A DNA stretch of 64,000 bases. It comes from Lentzea albidocapillata subsp. violacea. GTDB taxonomy: Bacteria > Actinomycetota > Actinomycetes > Mycobacteriales > Pseudonocardiaceae. Shown piece by piece: positions 41,789 through 50,202 of the stretch (its first letter is position 1; each line of letters opens with the position of its first letter). The notes beneath the pieces were generated by a model that had not been told where the DNA came from, did no database searches, and saw nothing but the letters and a program-made list of their open reading frames with translations. Location of the stretch: NCBI RefSeq assembly GCF_900100275.1, contig NZ_FNET01000004.1, positions 62,001-126,000 of the forward strand, given 5' to 3'. Made by a program: the position numbers and the translations under genes.

Positions 41789-41814
41789 CCGGATAAACCT
41801 GTTCTGGGAGGAAG
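41789..41814. repeat. Shared GGATAAACC element, copy 1
   Basis: CGGATAAACCTGTTCTGGGAGGA lies in the divergent region between the anti-sigma and methyltransferase genes. A related element, CGGATAAACCAATCCGGGAGGA, is at 47737-47758 between HtrA and DUF4383 genes. On the reverse strand it reads GGTTTATCCG. It may be a regulator site or part of an alternative-sigma promoter. Confidence 0.35.
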
Positions 41815-41889
41815 TTCCTCACAGTTGTCGTGGCCCGGTAGGGCTAGGGTGTTGCCACGTCAGTCACAGCTGGTGGTCTGGGAACGAGG

Positions 41890-42708
41890 ATGGTCAGCAT
41901 GGAACGACCGGCGTGGGCGGGTCCGGAAGTCGACGTGAGCAAGCCGAGTGCGGCCCGGATCTACGACGCACACCTCGGCGGGTTCCACAACTTCCAGGTC
42001 GACCGGGACGCCGCCGCGAAGATCGCGGCGTTCATGCCGGAGTTACCGGACATCATGCGCGCCAACCGATCGTTCCTGCGCCGTGCCGTCCGCCATCTCG
42101 CCGGCCAGGGCATCACGCAGTTCCTCGATCTCGGCTCCGGCATCCCCACGGTCGGCAACGTGCACGAGATCGCCTGGAAGGCGAACCCGGACTGCCGGAT
42201 CATGTACGTCGACGTCGATCCGATCGCGGTCTCGCACAGCCGCATGATCCTCAGCGGCATCGACCAGGCCACCGCCATCCAGGGCGATCTCCGTGATCCG
42301 CACAAGATTCTCTCCGACCCGGAAACCCAGCGGCTGCTCGACTTCTCGCAGCCGGTCGCGGTGCTGATGTTCGCGGTGCTGCACTTCGTGCCGGACGCCG
42401 ACGACCCGGCCGGGATCATCCGGGAGTACCTGGGCGCGACGGTGCCCGGCAGTTGTCTGGCGATCTCCCACGCGAGCCTGGAGGGCTCGGAGCCGGAGAA
42501 GGCGGAGGAGGCGACTCAGCAGTTCCGGCGCAGCGTCACCGATTTCTCGATGCGCACCCGCACCGAGATCACCAGCCTGTTCGACGGTCTGGAACTGGTC
42601 GATCCGGGCGTCGTCTACCTGCCTGAGTGGAAGCCGGACCACGGCGATGAGGTCAAGGACGCGAAGCGGACGTCCACGTTCGCCGGCGTGGCACGCAAGA
42701 ACCGTTGA
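41890..42708 (+). CDS. SAM-dependent methyltransferase (Methyltransf_19/DUF574)
   Basis: 272 residues. The family signature is clear: KPSAARIYDAHLGGFHNFQVDRDAAAKI, then SAM motif I FLDLGSGIPTVGNVHEIA, MYVDVDPIAVSHSRMIL and VLMFAVLHFVPDADDP. Streptomycetes have many such genes near phosphatase/anti-sigma loci; their substrates are unknown. ATG 41899 is an equally plausible start. It is transcribed divergently from the anti-sigma gene. Confidence 0.88.
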   Translation: MVSMERPAWAGPEVDVSKPSAARIYDAHLGGFHNFQVDRDAAAKIAAFMPELPDIMRANRSFLRRAVRHLAGQGITQFLDLGSGIPTVGNVHEIAWKANPDCRIMYVDVDPIAVSHSRMILSGIDQATAIQGDLRDPHKILSDPETQRLLDFSQPVAVLMFAVLHFVPDADDPAGIIREYLGATVPGSCLAISHASLEGSEPEKAEEATQQFRRSVTDFSMRTRTEITSLFDGLELVDPGVVYLPEWKPDHGDEVKDAKRTSTFAGVARKNR

Positions 42709-42806
42709 GCGACGCCTGACCTGAGCACCTCGACGCGGATGCAGGCACCCCGGTTGAGCGATATGGTCGTCTGCGTCCAGAGTCCGCAGAGCAGACAGGC
42801 GGAGCC

Positions 42807-43163
42807 ATGACATCCAACCCGCTGTTCGTCGTCGACAGAGAAGCCGTGGACGGCAATCTGATCCTCAGGGCAGCCGGTGAGATCGATGGCGACACGATAC
42901 GACTGCTCGACGATGCCGCGGCAAAAGCGATCGAGAGCGCCTCCGCACTGGTTGTCGTCGATCTGACCGACGTGACGTTCATCGGCTCCACCGGGTTGAA
43001 CGAGCTGCTCGCCGTCACCGAGGAATGCCGCGCGCGTGAGCTGACGCTGGTGATCGCCGCGCCGCCGGGCTCGGTCGCGAGACGAATCGTCGAGATCAGC
43101 GGCTTGTGGGACCACCTGGCTGTCGCGGACAGTGTGTCCGAGGCCATCAGCCGCCGACGCTAA
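42807..43163 (+). CDS. STAS-domain anti-sigma factor antagonist
   Basis: 118 residues, one STAS domain. The phosphorylated serine is Ser61 in VVVDLTDVTFIGSTGLNELLAV, the canonical position. When dephosphorylated it would bind an RsbW-like kinase such as the one at 41244 and release its sigma factor. AGGCGGAG precedes the ATG. A small palindrome (GTGAAC-AG-GTTCAC, 43172-43185) follows the stop. Confidence 0.9.
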   Translation: MTSNPLFVVDREAVDGNLILRAAGEIDGDTIRLLDDAAAKAIESASALVVVDLTDVTFIGSTGLNELLAVTEECRARELTLVIAAPPGSVARRIVEISGLWDHLAVADSVSEAISRRR

Positions 43164-43209
43164 CAACGGCCGTGAACAGGTTCACCTGATCGAAGGAATC
43201 CGCACGCGC

Positions 43210-44994
43210 TCACGGCGCCTGGGTCTCCGTCGGCTTCCCGGACAGGCTGCGAGCGGTGTTGACGAGCCCTACCAGGCTGAACGCCTGCGGGGTGTTGCCC
43301 AGATGCCGCCCGGTGACGACGTCGTACTCCTCGCTGAGCATGCCGACGTCGTTGCGCAGGTCGATCAGCCTGCGGAACAGTGCCTCCGCCTCCTCCGTGC
43401 GCCCGAGGCCCCACAGCGCGTCGGCGAGCCAGAAGCTGCACGCCAGGAACACGCCCTCGGAGCCGGGCAGACCGTCGACACGTCCCTCGGCTTCGACGCG
43501 GTACCGCAGGACCAGACCGTCCTCGCACAGTTGCTTCTGCACCGCGTCGACGGTGCCTCGGACGCGGGCGTCGTGCCATGGCAGGAACCCGACGCGGGGC
43601 AGGAGCAGCAGCGCCGCGTCGACCGCCTGCGAGCCGTAGAACTGGGTGAACGTGCCCTGTTCCGCGTCGTATCCGCGCTCGCACACCTCGCGGTGAATGG
43701 TGTCGCGCACGGTCCGCCAGCGGTCGACAGGTCCCTCCAGGCCGTGGTGTTCCACCGTGTGCACGGCTCGGTCGAGTCCCGCCCACGCCATGACCTTGGA
43801 GTGCACGAAATGGCGGCGCGGACCGCGGACCTCCCACAGGCTGTTGTCCGGTTCGGCCCAGTGTCCCTCCAGGTAGTCCAGCAGCGCTCGCTGCACGTCC
43901 CAGGCGGTGTCCGTGACCTGGATCCCCGCCTGCCTGGCGAGGTGCAGACCGTCCAGGACCTCACCCCACACGTCGAGCTGGAACTGGTCCGCGGCGGCGT
44001 TGCCGATCCGCACCGGCGCCGCGCTTTCGTAGCCTGACAACCAGGGCAGGACCTGTTCCGGCATCCGCCGGGCGCCATCGACGCCGTACATGATCTGCAG
44101 CTTGGCCGGGTCGCCGGCGACCGCTCGCACGAGCCATTCCCGCCACGCCCGGGCCTCGTCGACGAAGCCGGTGCCGAGCAGGGCCTGCAGCGTGAACGTC
44201 GCGTCGCGCAGCCAGCAGTAGCGGTAGTCCCAGTTGCGCGTGCCGCCGAGCTCTTCGGGCAGCGAGGTGGTGGCCGCGGCGACGATGCCTCCCGTCGGCG
44301 CGTAGGTCAGGGCCTTGAGCAGGATCAGCGCCCGGCGCACCTCCGCGGCCCATCGTCCGTCGTACCGGCAACCGCTGATCCAGCCGCGCCAGTACCGCTC
44401 GGTGTCCCGCAGTGCCTGTTCGGCGTCCACCGGTTTCGGCGTCGGGCAGTGCGAGGGTGCGTAGGTGAGCACGAACGGGATCCGCTGGCCCGCCCGGACG
44501 GTGAACTCCGCGCGCGTGCCCGTCTCGTCCAGCGAGACCGGCGAATGGAACCACACCGCGTCCGGCCCGGCGATCGCGGCGAGCTGGCCGTCGTGGGAGC
44601 GGACCCACGGCGCGACGTTGCCGTAGTCGAACCGAAGCAACAGGTCCAGGCGCATCGGCACCGCTCCGGAGACGCCCTCGACGATGCGCACCACGTCGGC
44701 GGCCTCACCTCGCGGTGGCATGAAGTCGATGACCCGTGCGGTCCCGTCGGCGGTCTCCCATTCGGTTTCGAGCACCAGCGTCTCGCCCCGGTAGCGGCGG
44801 CGGGTGCACGGCTCGCCGTTCGCCGGCGCGAGCAGCCACCGGCCCGCGTCCTCGTTGTGCAGCAACGCCGCGAAGCAGGCGGGCGAGTCGAACCGGGGCA
44901 GGCACAGCCAGTCGATGCTGCCCCGGCGGTCGACCAGTGCCGCCGTCTGCAGATCACCGAGCAGCGCGTAGTCCTCGATCCGTGCGGGTGTCAC
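43210..44994 (-). CDS. GH15 glucoamylase/trehalase-type glycoside hydrolase
   Basis: 594 residues, cytoplasmic (no signal). N-terminal Trehalase-like domain (RIEDYALLGDLQTAALVDRRGSIDWLCLPRFDSPACFAALL), then the (alpha/alpha)6 GH15 barrel: NWDYRYCWLRDATFTLQALL, DNSLWEVRGPRRHFVHSKVMAWAGLDRAV and SEEYDVVTGRHLGNTPQAFS. Actinobacterial members hydrolyse trehalose or maltooligosaccharides to glucose. GTG start overlaps the dehydrogenase stop (GTGA). Glucose released here could feed the co-transcribed glucose dehydrogenase. Confidence 0.9.
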   Translation of the reverse strand: MTPARIEDYALLGDLQTAALVDRRGSIDWLCLPRFDSPACFAALLHNEDAGRWLLAPANGEPCTRRRYRGETLVLETEWETADGTARVIDFMPPRGEAADVVRIVEGVSGAVPMRLDLLLRFDYGNVAPWVRSHDGQLAAIAGPDAVWFHSPVSLDETGTRAEFTVRAGQRIPFVLTYAPSHCPTPKPVDAEQALRDTERYWRGWISGCRYDGRWAAEVRRALILLKALTYAPTGGIVAAATTSLPEELGGTRNWDYRYCWLRDATFTLQALLGTGFVDEARAWREWLVRAVAGDPAKLQIMYGVDGARRMPEQVLPWLSGYESAAPVRIGNAAADQFQLDVWGEVLDGLHLARQAGIQVTDTAWDVQRALLDYLEGHWAEPDNSLWEVRGPRRHFVHSKVMAWAGLDRAVHTVEHHGLEGPVDRWRTVRDTIHREVCERGYDAEQGTFTQFYGSQAVDAALLLLPRVGFLPWHDARVRGTVDAVQKQLCEDGLVLRYRVEAEGRVDGLPGSEGVFLACSFWLADALWGLGRTEEAEALFRRLIDLRNDVGMLSEEYDVVTGRHLGNTPQAFSLVGLVNTARSLSGKPTETQAP

Positions 44995-46052
44995 GAAGTT
45001 TCCCCGTCCAGTGTGATGACGACCTTGACGTCCTCAGGGGTGGGCTCGAACGCCTCGGCGTACCGCGGCAGCGGCACCCTGCGGGTGATCAGCGCGTCCA
45101 GCCACGACTCGTCGGCGGACACCAGCGCGTCGGCGGCCTGCCGGTAGTGACGCAGGTTGGCGTTGACCGACCCGAGCACGGCGTCGTTCTCGAGGACGAG
45201 GTCGCGGTTCAGCGCCGCGGCGTCCAGCCGCAACGGGCGTCCGCCGGACGAGACCCCGGTCAGGCACACGATTCCGTACGCCGCGGTGTTGGCGAGCACG
45301 TCGAAGACGACACCACCGGCGCCGGTCGCCTCGATCACCACGTCCGGCCGGAGTCGCGCGGCCACCGTCGCGGCGTCCTCGTGGTGGTAGGTCGCTCCCA
45401 GCCTGCGCACCAGATCGGGCTTGGGCCCCTCGGTCACGCGGTCGAGAACGTGCACCTCCAGTCCCTGCTGGATCCCGAGCAGCGCGGCGAGCAACCCGAT
45501 CGGTCCCGCCCCGGTGATCAGCACCTTGTGCGGTTCGAACCAGGCCCGCTGCCCCACCCGGCGGATCTGCTCCCACGCCTTGGCCACCACGCTGGCAGGC
45601 TCCACGAGGACGCCGACCCGTTCCAGCGTGGGATCGATCGTCACCGCGTAGCCGGCCTCCACCGACCACAGTTCGCTCGCGTACCCGTCGATCTCCTTGA
45701 TGCCGCGTTCGGTGTACTCGCCGTTGCGGCACATGTCGAACTCGTCATGAGCGCAGGCCCCACAGGGCACAGGGTCGGGACGACGGACGACGCCCACCAC
45801 GAGATCACCCGCGGAGAACCCGGAGTCCGGTCCCGCCGAGTGCACTCGTCCGAGCGACTCGTGCCCGATGACGAGGCGCTCGCGTCCGGGCGGCGACCAG
45901 CCGTACTCGCCGCGGACGATCTCCTTGTCCGTCCCGCACACGCCGACGGCCAGACCCTGGACCAGCAGTTCGCCCTCGGCGGGCTCCGGGTCAGGGATCT
46001 CCGTCAGCTCCAGGGTGCCCGGTCGTTTCGGGATGACTGTGAGAGCACGCAT
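44991..46052 (-). CDS. Zinc-dependent glucose 1-dehydrogenase-like enzyme
   Basis: 353 residues of the medium-chain dehydrogenase family. Catalytic zinc ligands in GVCGTDKEIV and VIGHESLGRV; structural zinc cysteines in PCGACAHDEFDMC; NAD(P) motif VLITGAGPIGLLAALLG. The N-terminal GTDKEI and ERGIKEIDGYASEL segments match archaeal/actinobacterial glucose dehydrogenases, which oxidise glucose to gluconolactone. The start overlaps the upstream lipoprotein's stop (TGATG). Pairing with a GH15 hydrolase supports a sugar role. Confidence 0.85.
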   Translation of the reverse strand: MRALTVIPKRPGTLELTEIPDPEPAEGELLVQGLAVGVCGTDKEIVRGEYGWSPPGRERLVIGHESLGRVHSAGPDSGFSAGDLVVGVVRRPDPVPCGACAHDEFDMCRNGEYTERGIKEIDGYASELWSVEAGYAVTIDPTLERVGVLVEPASVVAKAWEQIRRVGQRAWFEPHKVLITGAGPIGLLAALLGIQQGLEVHVLDRVTEGPKPDLVRRLGATYHHEDAATVAARLRPDVVIEATGAGGVVFDVLANTAAYGIVCLTGVSSGGRPLRLDAAALNRDLVLENDAVLGSVNANLRHYRQAADALVSADESWLDALITRRVPLPRYAEAFEPTPEDVKVVITLDGETS

Positions 46053-46603
46053 CAGCGGAATTCACCTTTCACCGTCGAGGCCGGACAGCGTTGCGGGTGC
46101 CGGAGGCCGGTCGTGCCGGTCTCGACCTCGACCGGCACGTCGAGAGTGACGCTCCCGGCCCGCTCGAACTCGAACGTGACCGCGACGTCGTTGCCTGCCC
46201 ACAGCTTGCGGGTGAGATCCACGAACTCGAAGTGGTAGGCGCCCATGGCGCCACTCAGCCGGGCGACCCCTCCGTCGGCCAGCAGCGGCAGCCGTTCCAC
46301 CCGTTCCGCCTCACCGTCACACTGCTCGTCCCAGCGCATCACGATGTCCTTGGCCGCGTCGCTGCGCACATCGACCAGCGTGTCCGTCTCCCTGGCCTGG
46401 TTGAAGATCAGGAGCTGCACGACCGCGTCGTCGCCCGCCTCGTAGCCGTCTCCTCCCGGAGGCGTCATGTGGATGTTGCGCAGCAGCACCTGGCCTACCT
46501 CGCCGTTGGCGCCGACCGTGCCGCTCCGCAGCACGCGCTGCGGCTCTCCACAAGACGCGAGTCCGAACATCAGCGGGACGACGAGCGCGGTCAACAGCCT
46601 CAT
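46052..46603 (-). CDS. Lipoprotein, LpqE/PCuAC-like fold
   Basis: 183 residues; lipobox MFGLASC (Cys about 19). The mature region reads as a copper-chaperone-like beta barrel (VLLRNIHMTPPGGDGYEAGDDAVVQLLIFNQARETDTLVDVRSD; AYHFEFVDLTRKLWAGNDVAVTFEFERAGSVTLDVPVEV) but without the His/Met copper pattern of true PCu(A)C proteins, like mycobacterial LpqE. Function unknown. GGAGGTATCCGC precedes ATG 46603; the protease stop is 15 bases upstream. Confidence 0.75.
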   Translation of the reverse strand: MRLLTALVVPLMFGLASCGEPQRVLRSGTVGANGEVGQVLLRNIHMTPPGGDGYEAGDDAVVQLLIFNQARETDTLVDVRSDAAKDIVMRWDEQCDGEAERVERLPLLADGGVARLSGAMGAYHFEFVDLTRKLWAGNDVAVTFEFERAGSVTLDVPVEVETGTTGLRHPQRCPASTVKGEFR

Positions 46604-46618
46604 GCGGATACCTCCGTG

Positions 46619-47647
46619 TCAGCGGGTGCGGGCGGCGATCGTGGCCTTGAGTTCCTTCGTCTGTCCGTCGCGCACCACGGTGACCGTGACCTGCCGGCCC
46701 GGTTCGCTCCGGCGCAGGGCTCCGAGCAGGTCCTCGACCGCGCGGACCTCGGCGTCCTGGAACCTCGTGACGACGTCGCCCGGCTGGATTCCCGCTGCCG
46801 CGGCCGGTCCGTCCGGGTCGACGCCGAACACCAGCAGACCGTGGTCGGCCTGCACGCCGAACTGGTCCCGGACGCGCGGGGTCAGGCGGTCCACGGTCAG
46901 CCCGAGGTACGGATGGACCGCCGTGCCGTCCCGCAGAAGCTGCTCGGCGATGTCGGCCGCGGTCGCCGACGGGATGGCGAAGCCCAGCGCGACGGCCCCG
47001 GCCGACGGCGGGATGTAGGCCTCGTTGATGCCGATCACCCGGCCGGCGGTGTCGAACAGCGCGCCGCCGGAGTTGCCCGGTGAGATCGGCGCGCTGATCT
47101 GGATCAGGTCGACCATGGAACGGGTGCTCGTGGCCGACCCCGGGATCGCCCGGTGCAACCCGGAGACAATGCCGTCGGTGACCGAGTTCTCGAACCCGAG
47201 CGGGCTGCCGATCGCCAGTACCGGATCACCCGGACGTGGCAGCTCGCGACCGAACTCGGCCACGGGCAGGCCGGTCCGCTCGGTCCGCACGACCGCGAGA
47301 TCGGTGATCGCGTCCGTCGCCAGCACCGTCCCACCGGAACGGCTGCCGTCGGCGTACTCGATCACGACCTGCTTCGTGTCCCCCACGACGTGCTCGTTGG
47401 TGAGCACGACGTCCGGCCGGAACACCACACCACTGCCGACGCCTCCGCCGGTCCGCACCGTCACGACGTGCGGCGACACGCGTTCGACCAGGTCGGCGTA
47501 GGAGACACCCACAGCGGCCGCGGGCGCCGGACGGTCCTCCGCCCCTCGGTTGGGTGAGCAGCCCGCCACCAGGGCGACGGCGATCGTGATCGCCGCCATC
47601 ACCGCGATCAACGCGATCGCCGTCCGACGCACCTGCTCGTTCCGCAT
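46619..47647 (-). CDS. HtrA/DegP-like serine protease with PDZ domain, lipid-anchored
   Basis: 342 residues from ATG 47647 (GGAGGTGCGGGG). The signal region AIALIAVMAAITIAVALVAGC holds a lipobox Cys, so it is tethered outside the membrane. Trypsin-like triad: His in LTNEHVVG, Asp in ITDLAVV, Ser in SPGNSGGALF. The C-terminal PDZ domain contains GIQPGDVVTRFQDAEVRAVEDLLGAL. It heads a four-gene operon (protease, lipoprotein, glucose dehydrogenase, GH15 enzyme), an odd mixture of envelope quality control and sugar metabolism. Confidence 0.9.
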   Translation of the reverse strand: MRNEQVRRTAIALIAVMAAITIAVALVAGCSPNRGAEDRPAPAAAVGVSYADLVERVSPHVVTVRTGGGVGSGVVFRPDVVLTNEHVVGDTKQVVIEYADGSRSGGTVLATDAITDLAVVRTERTGLPVAEFGRELPRPGDPVLAIGSPLGFENSVTDGIVSGLHRAIPGSATSTRSMVDLIQISAPISPGNSGGALFDTAGRVIGINEAYIPPSAGAVALGFAIPSATAADIAEQLLRDGTAVHPYLGLTVDRLTPRVRDQFGVQADHGLLVFGVDPDGPAAAAGIQPGDVVTRFQDAEVRAVEDLLGALRRSEPGRQVTVTVVRDGQTKELKATIAARTR

Positions 47648-47736
47648 CCCCGCACCTCCGCCGCGCGTTCGAGCCACCCCACTCGGGAGTGGCTACCCGG
47701 CAGCACGCGGGAGCACGTCGAGCGGGACGCAACGAT

Positions 47737-47760
47737 CGGATAAACCAATCCGGGAGGAGC
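47737..47760. repeat. Shared GGATAAACC element, copy 2
   Basis: CGGATAAACCAATCCGGGAG contains the inverted repeat CGGAT-AAACCA-ATCCG and resembles the element at 41789. It lies between the divergent HtrA and DUF4383 genes. Confidence 0.35.
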
Positions 47761-47815
47761 CCGGCGCCGAATCACCGTTGTCGCTTCGCGTACCCGGTTC
47801 TCGGAGGTGAGTCAG

Positions 47816-48265
47816 TTGACTCCAACGCGTTCTTCCCGCTCAGGCCACAACATGGCGTCCTATCGGCCGATCCAGCTGCTGGCAGCGGTGGTCGGCGTGG
47901 TCTTCCTGCTCGTGGGCATTCTCGGCTTCATCCCCGGCGTCACGGCGAACCACGACCAGCTCTCCTTCGCCGGCCACCACTCCGGCGCCCTGCTGCTCGG
48001 CGTCTTCGCGGTGTCCGTGCTGCACAACCTCGTCCACGTCGCGTTCGGTGTCGCCGGTCTGGTCATGGCGAGGACCACGCGCCTGGCCGGCGCCTTCCTC
48101 ATCGGTGGCGGCGCGATCTATCTCGTGCTCTGGCTCTACGGTCTGGTGATCGACCACGACAGCGCGGCGAACTTCGTGCCGGTCAACACCGCGGACAACT
48201 GGCTGCACCTCGGGCTCGGTGTGGGCATGGTCGCGCTCGGCCTGCTCACCGGACGCACCAAATGA
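47816..48265 (+). CDS. DUF4383 membrane protein
   Basis: 149 residues from TTG 47816, chosen because GGAGG lies 8 bases upstream; GTG 47807 overlaps that site. Four membrane helices: LLAAVVGVVFLLVGILGFIPG, ALLLGVFAVSVLHNLVHVAFGVAGLVMA, AFLIGGGAIYLVLWLYGLVI and WLHLGLGVGMVALGLL. The conserved HNLVHVxFGVxGL motif is DUF4383. No known function; common in actinomycete stress regulons. Confidence 0.87.
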   Translation: MTPTRSSRSGHNMASYRPIQLLAAVVGVVFLLVGILGFIPGVTANHDQLSFAGHHSGALLLGVFAVSVLHNLVHVAFGVAGLVMARTTRLAGAFLIGGGAIYLVLWLYGLVIDHDSAANFVPVNTADNWLHLGLGVGMVALGLLTGRTK

Positions 48266-48280
48266 CCGGGCGCACCCCTG

Positions 48281-48946
48281 TCATCTGAGGTGTCCATCGT
48301 GGACTTCGGCGATCTGGTCGACCGAGGTCAGGTGGGCGCGGTCGTGAGTGACCAGGACGGTGGCGGTCGCCTGCCGGTGGGTGAGGCGGGTGATCAGGCC
48401 GATGATCGCGGCGCCGCGATCGTGGTCGAGGGCGCTGGTGGGTTCGTCGACCAGGAGGACGGTGGGGTCGTTCATCAGTGCGCGGGCGATGTTGACGCGC
48501 TGCCGCTGGCCGCCGGAGAGCTGGTGGGGGCGGCGGCCTGCCTCGGCGGTGAGGCCGACGTCGCCGAGTAGTTCCATCGCCCGGCCGCGGGCCTTGGCCG
48601 GCGAGCGGCCGTCGATCTGGGCCATGACCTGAAGCTGTTCGACCGCGGTGAGGGAAGGCAGCAGGCTGGGTTGCTGAAAGACGATGCCGATCTTGCGGCG
48701 GCGCAGGTCGGTGAGTTCGGCACGGGTCATGCCGGTGGTGGTGATGCCATCGATGGTGACGACGCCGGCGTCGGGAGTGATGAGGGTGGCGGCGACGGCC
48801 AGCAGGCTGGACTTGCCGGAGCCGGACGGGCCGATCACAGCCGTCAGGCTGCCCAGGGGCACGTCCAGGGTGACGCGGTCGAGAGCAGTCAGGCGGGAGT
48901 CACCGTCGGGGTAGGTGAGGGTGACATCGGTCAGGTTCAGGCTCAT
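48281..48946 (-). CDS. ABC transporter ATPase (MacB/LolD type)
   Basis: 221 residues: Walker [16 protein letters not shown]-loop [16 protein letters not shown], signature [15 protein letters not shown], Walker [13 protein letters not shown] and His switch VLVTHDRAH. It powers the FtsX-like permease encoded immediately upstream (ATGA overlap). The pair is a type VII-like exporter or mechanotransmitter, often for antimicrobial peptides. A NarL-type two-component system diverges from it. Confidence 0.92.
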   Translation of the reverse strand: MSLNLTDVTLTYPDGDSRLTALDRVTLDVPLGSLTAVIGPSGSGKSSLLAVAATLITPDAGVVTIDGITTTGMTRAELTDLRRRKIGIVFQQPSLLPSLTAVEQLQVMAQIDGRSPAKARGRAMELLGDVGLTAEAGRRPHQLSGGQRQRVNIARALMNDPTVLLVDEPTSALDHDRGAAIIGLITRLTHRQATATVLVTHDRAHLTSVDQIAEVHDGHLR

Positions 48947-50031
48947 CGAGCACTTCCCAGCGCGGTCAGCGGGTCGACGGAGGTGATGCGGCGGACGGAC
49001 AGGGCAGCCCCCAGCGCGCCGAGCAGGACCATCACGGCGGCCGGCCCGAACACGGTGGCAGGGGTCAGGACGAAGGGCACGGCCGAGCCGGCGACGACGG
49101 CGCCCAGGGCCGCGGCGAGGCCGGTGCCGGCGAGCGTGCCGCCGACGAGCAGGACGACGGCCTGCCCCAGGGCGTCCTTCAGCAGGCCGGTCGTGGTAGC
49201 CCCCAGTGCCTTGAGAACGGCGATGTCGCCACTGCGCTGGATCGTCCAGACCGTGAAGAAGGCGCCGATGACCAGCGCGGAGATGGCGAACAGGAAGCCG
49301 CGCATCAGTTGCAGGGAACCGTTTTCGGACGTGTAGGAGCCGATTGCGGACAGCGAGTCGTCCGTGGAGACGGTTTTTGTGCCCAGAACCTGATCCGTGG
49401 CCGCGACGTCGACGTCGGAGGTGGTGCTCAGGGCGACCACCGTCGCCGCCGGACCGTCGCCGATGTCGTTGGGTGGCGCGGTCTTCCGCCAGACGTCGAG
49501 GCTGGTCCAGATGACCGGGGTGTGGCTGAAGAAGGCGTCGCCTGCCACGGCGGCCGCCGTCAGCTGGAGCCCCGCGAGGGTGAGGCTGTCGCCGGGCCGT
49601 ACTCCCAGTTCCTCGGCGGCGGTGGTGGACAGCACCACCGAGCGCTCGTCGAGCTCGCCGCTGTCCGGTGCCAGGGCGGATCCGGGCAGGACGCCGAAAA
49701 CGGAGACCCCGGTGCTTCGGTCACCGGCACCGGCCTTGGTGGTGGTGATGCCCAGCGGTTCGGCGCCGGTGACGCCGGCAGTCGCGGCCCACCGCTGCCA
49801 CTGGGTCTCACTGACGGCCGAGTTGGCGTACGACAGGTCCTGACCGCCACCGGGCGCGGCGAAGGCGATCCGGTCGGCGGGCAGGCCGGTGATCGCGGAG
49901 ACGTTCTGCCGGCCCAGCCCGGCGGTCAGTCCGGACAGCAGGCCGACCAGCAGGGTGATCAGCACGACGACGGTCCCCATCAGGGCGAAACGTCCCTTGG
50001 CGAACTTCAGGTCTCTCCAGGCAACGAACAC
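48943..50031 (-). CDS. ABC transporter permease (FtsX/MacB type)
   Basis: 362 residues from GTG 50031 (MFVAWRDLKFAKGRFALMG). One N-terminal helix (TVVVLITLLVGLLSGLTAG), an extracytoplasmic domain of about 210 residues, then three C-terminal helices around IGAFFTVWTIQRSGDIAVLKALGATTTGLLKDALGQAVVLL, the FtsX signature. Family members expel peptides or lipids, or transmit force. Expression is probably set by the divergent kinase/regulator pair. Confidence 0.9.
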   Translation of the reverse strand: MFVAWRDLKFAKGRFALMGTVVVLITLLVGLLSGLTAGLGRQNVSAITGLPADRIAFAAPGGGQDLSYANSAVSETQWQRWAATAGVTGAEPLGITTTKAGAGDRSTGVSVFGVLPGSALAPDSGELDERSVVLSTTAAEELGVRPGDSLTLAGLQLTAAAVAGDAFFSHTPVIWTSLDVWRKTAPPNDIGDGPAATVVALSTTSDVDVAATDQVLGTKTVSTDDSLSAIGSYTSENGSLQLMRGFLFAISALVIGAFFTVWTIQRSGDIAVLKALGATTTGLLKDALGQAVVLLVGGTLAGTGLAAALGAVVAGSAVPFVLTPATVFGPAAVMVLLGALGAALSVRRITSVDPLTALGSAR

Positions 50032-50202
50032 GACTGCGGCCTGTCCTCTCTGAGGATGGATTCGGTGTGCTGCCACAGTCGCCGCCGGCCGCCCTCTGGA
50101 GCATCTGACCGGGGACAGCACTTCCCCGGCCGGAAGACGGCGCGCCGGTTCTATCTTTCGATGGAGGCGCCACGGGACCTGCCTCCGTAACCTGGAGTCA
50201 CT

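Noticed and set aside
47672..47694. Partial inverted repeat AGCCAC...GTGGCT upstream of HtrA
   Set aside because: Short and imperfect; expected often in DNA of this composition.
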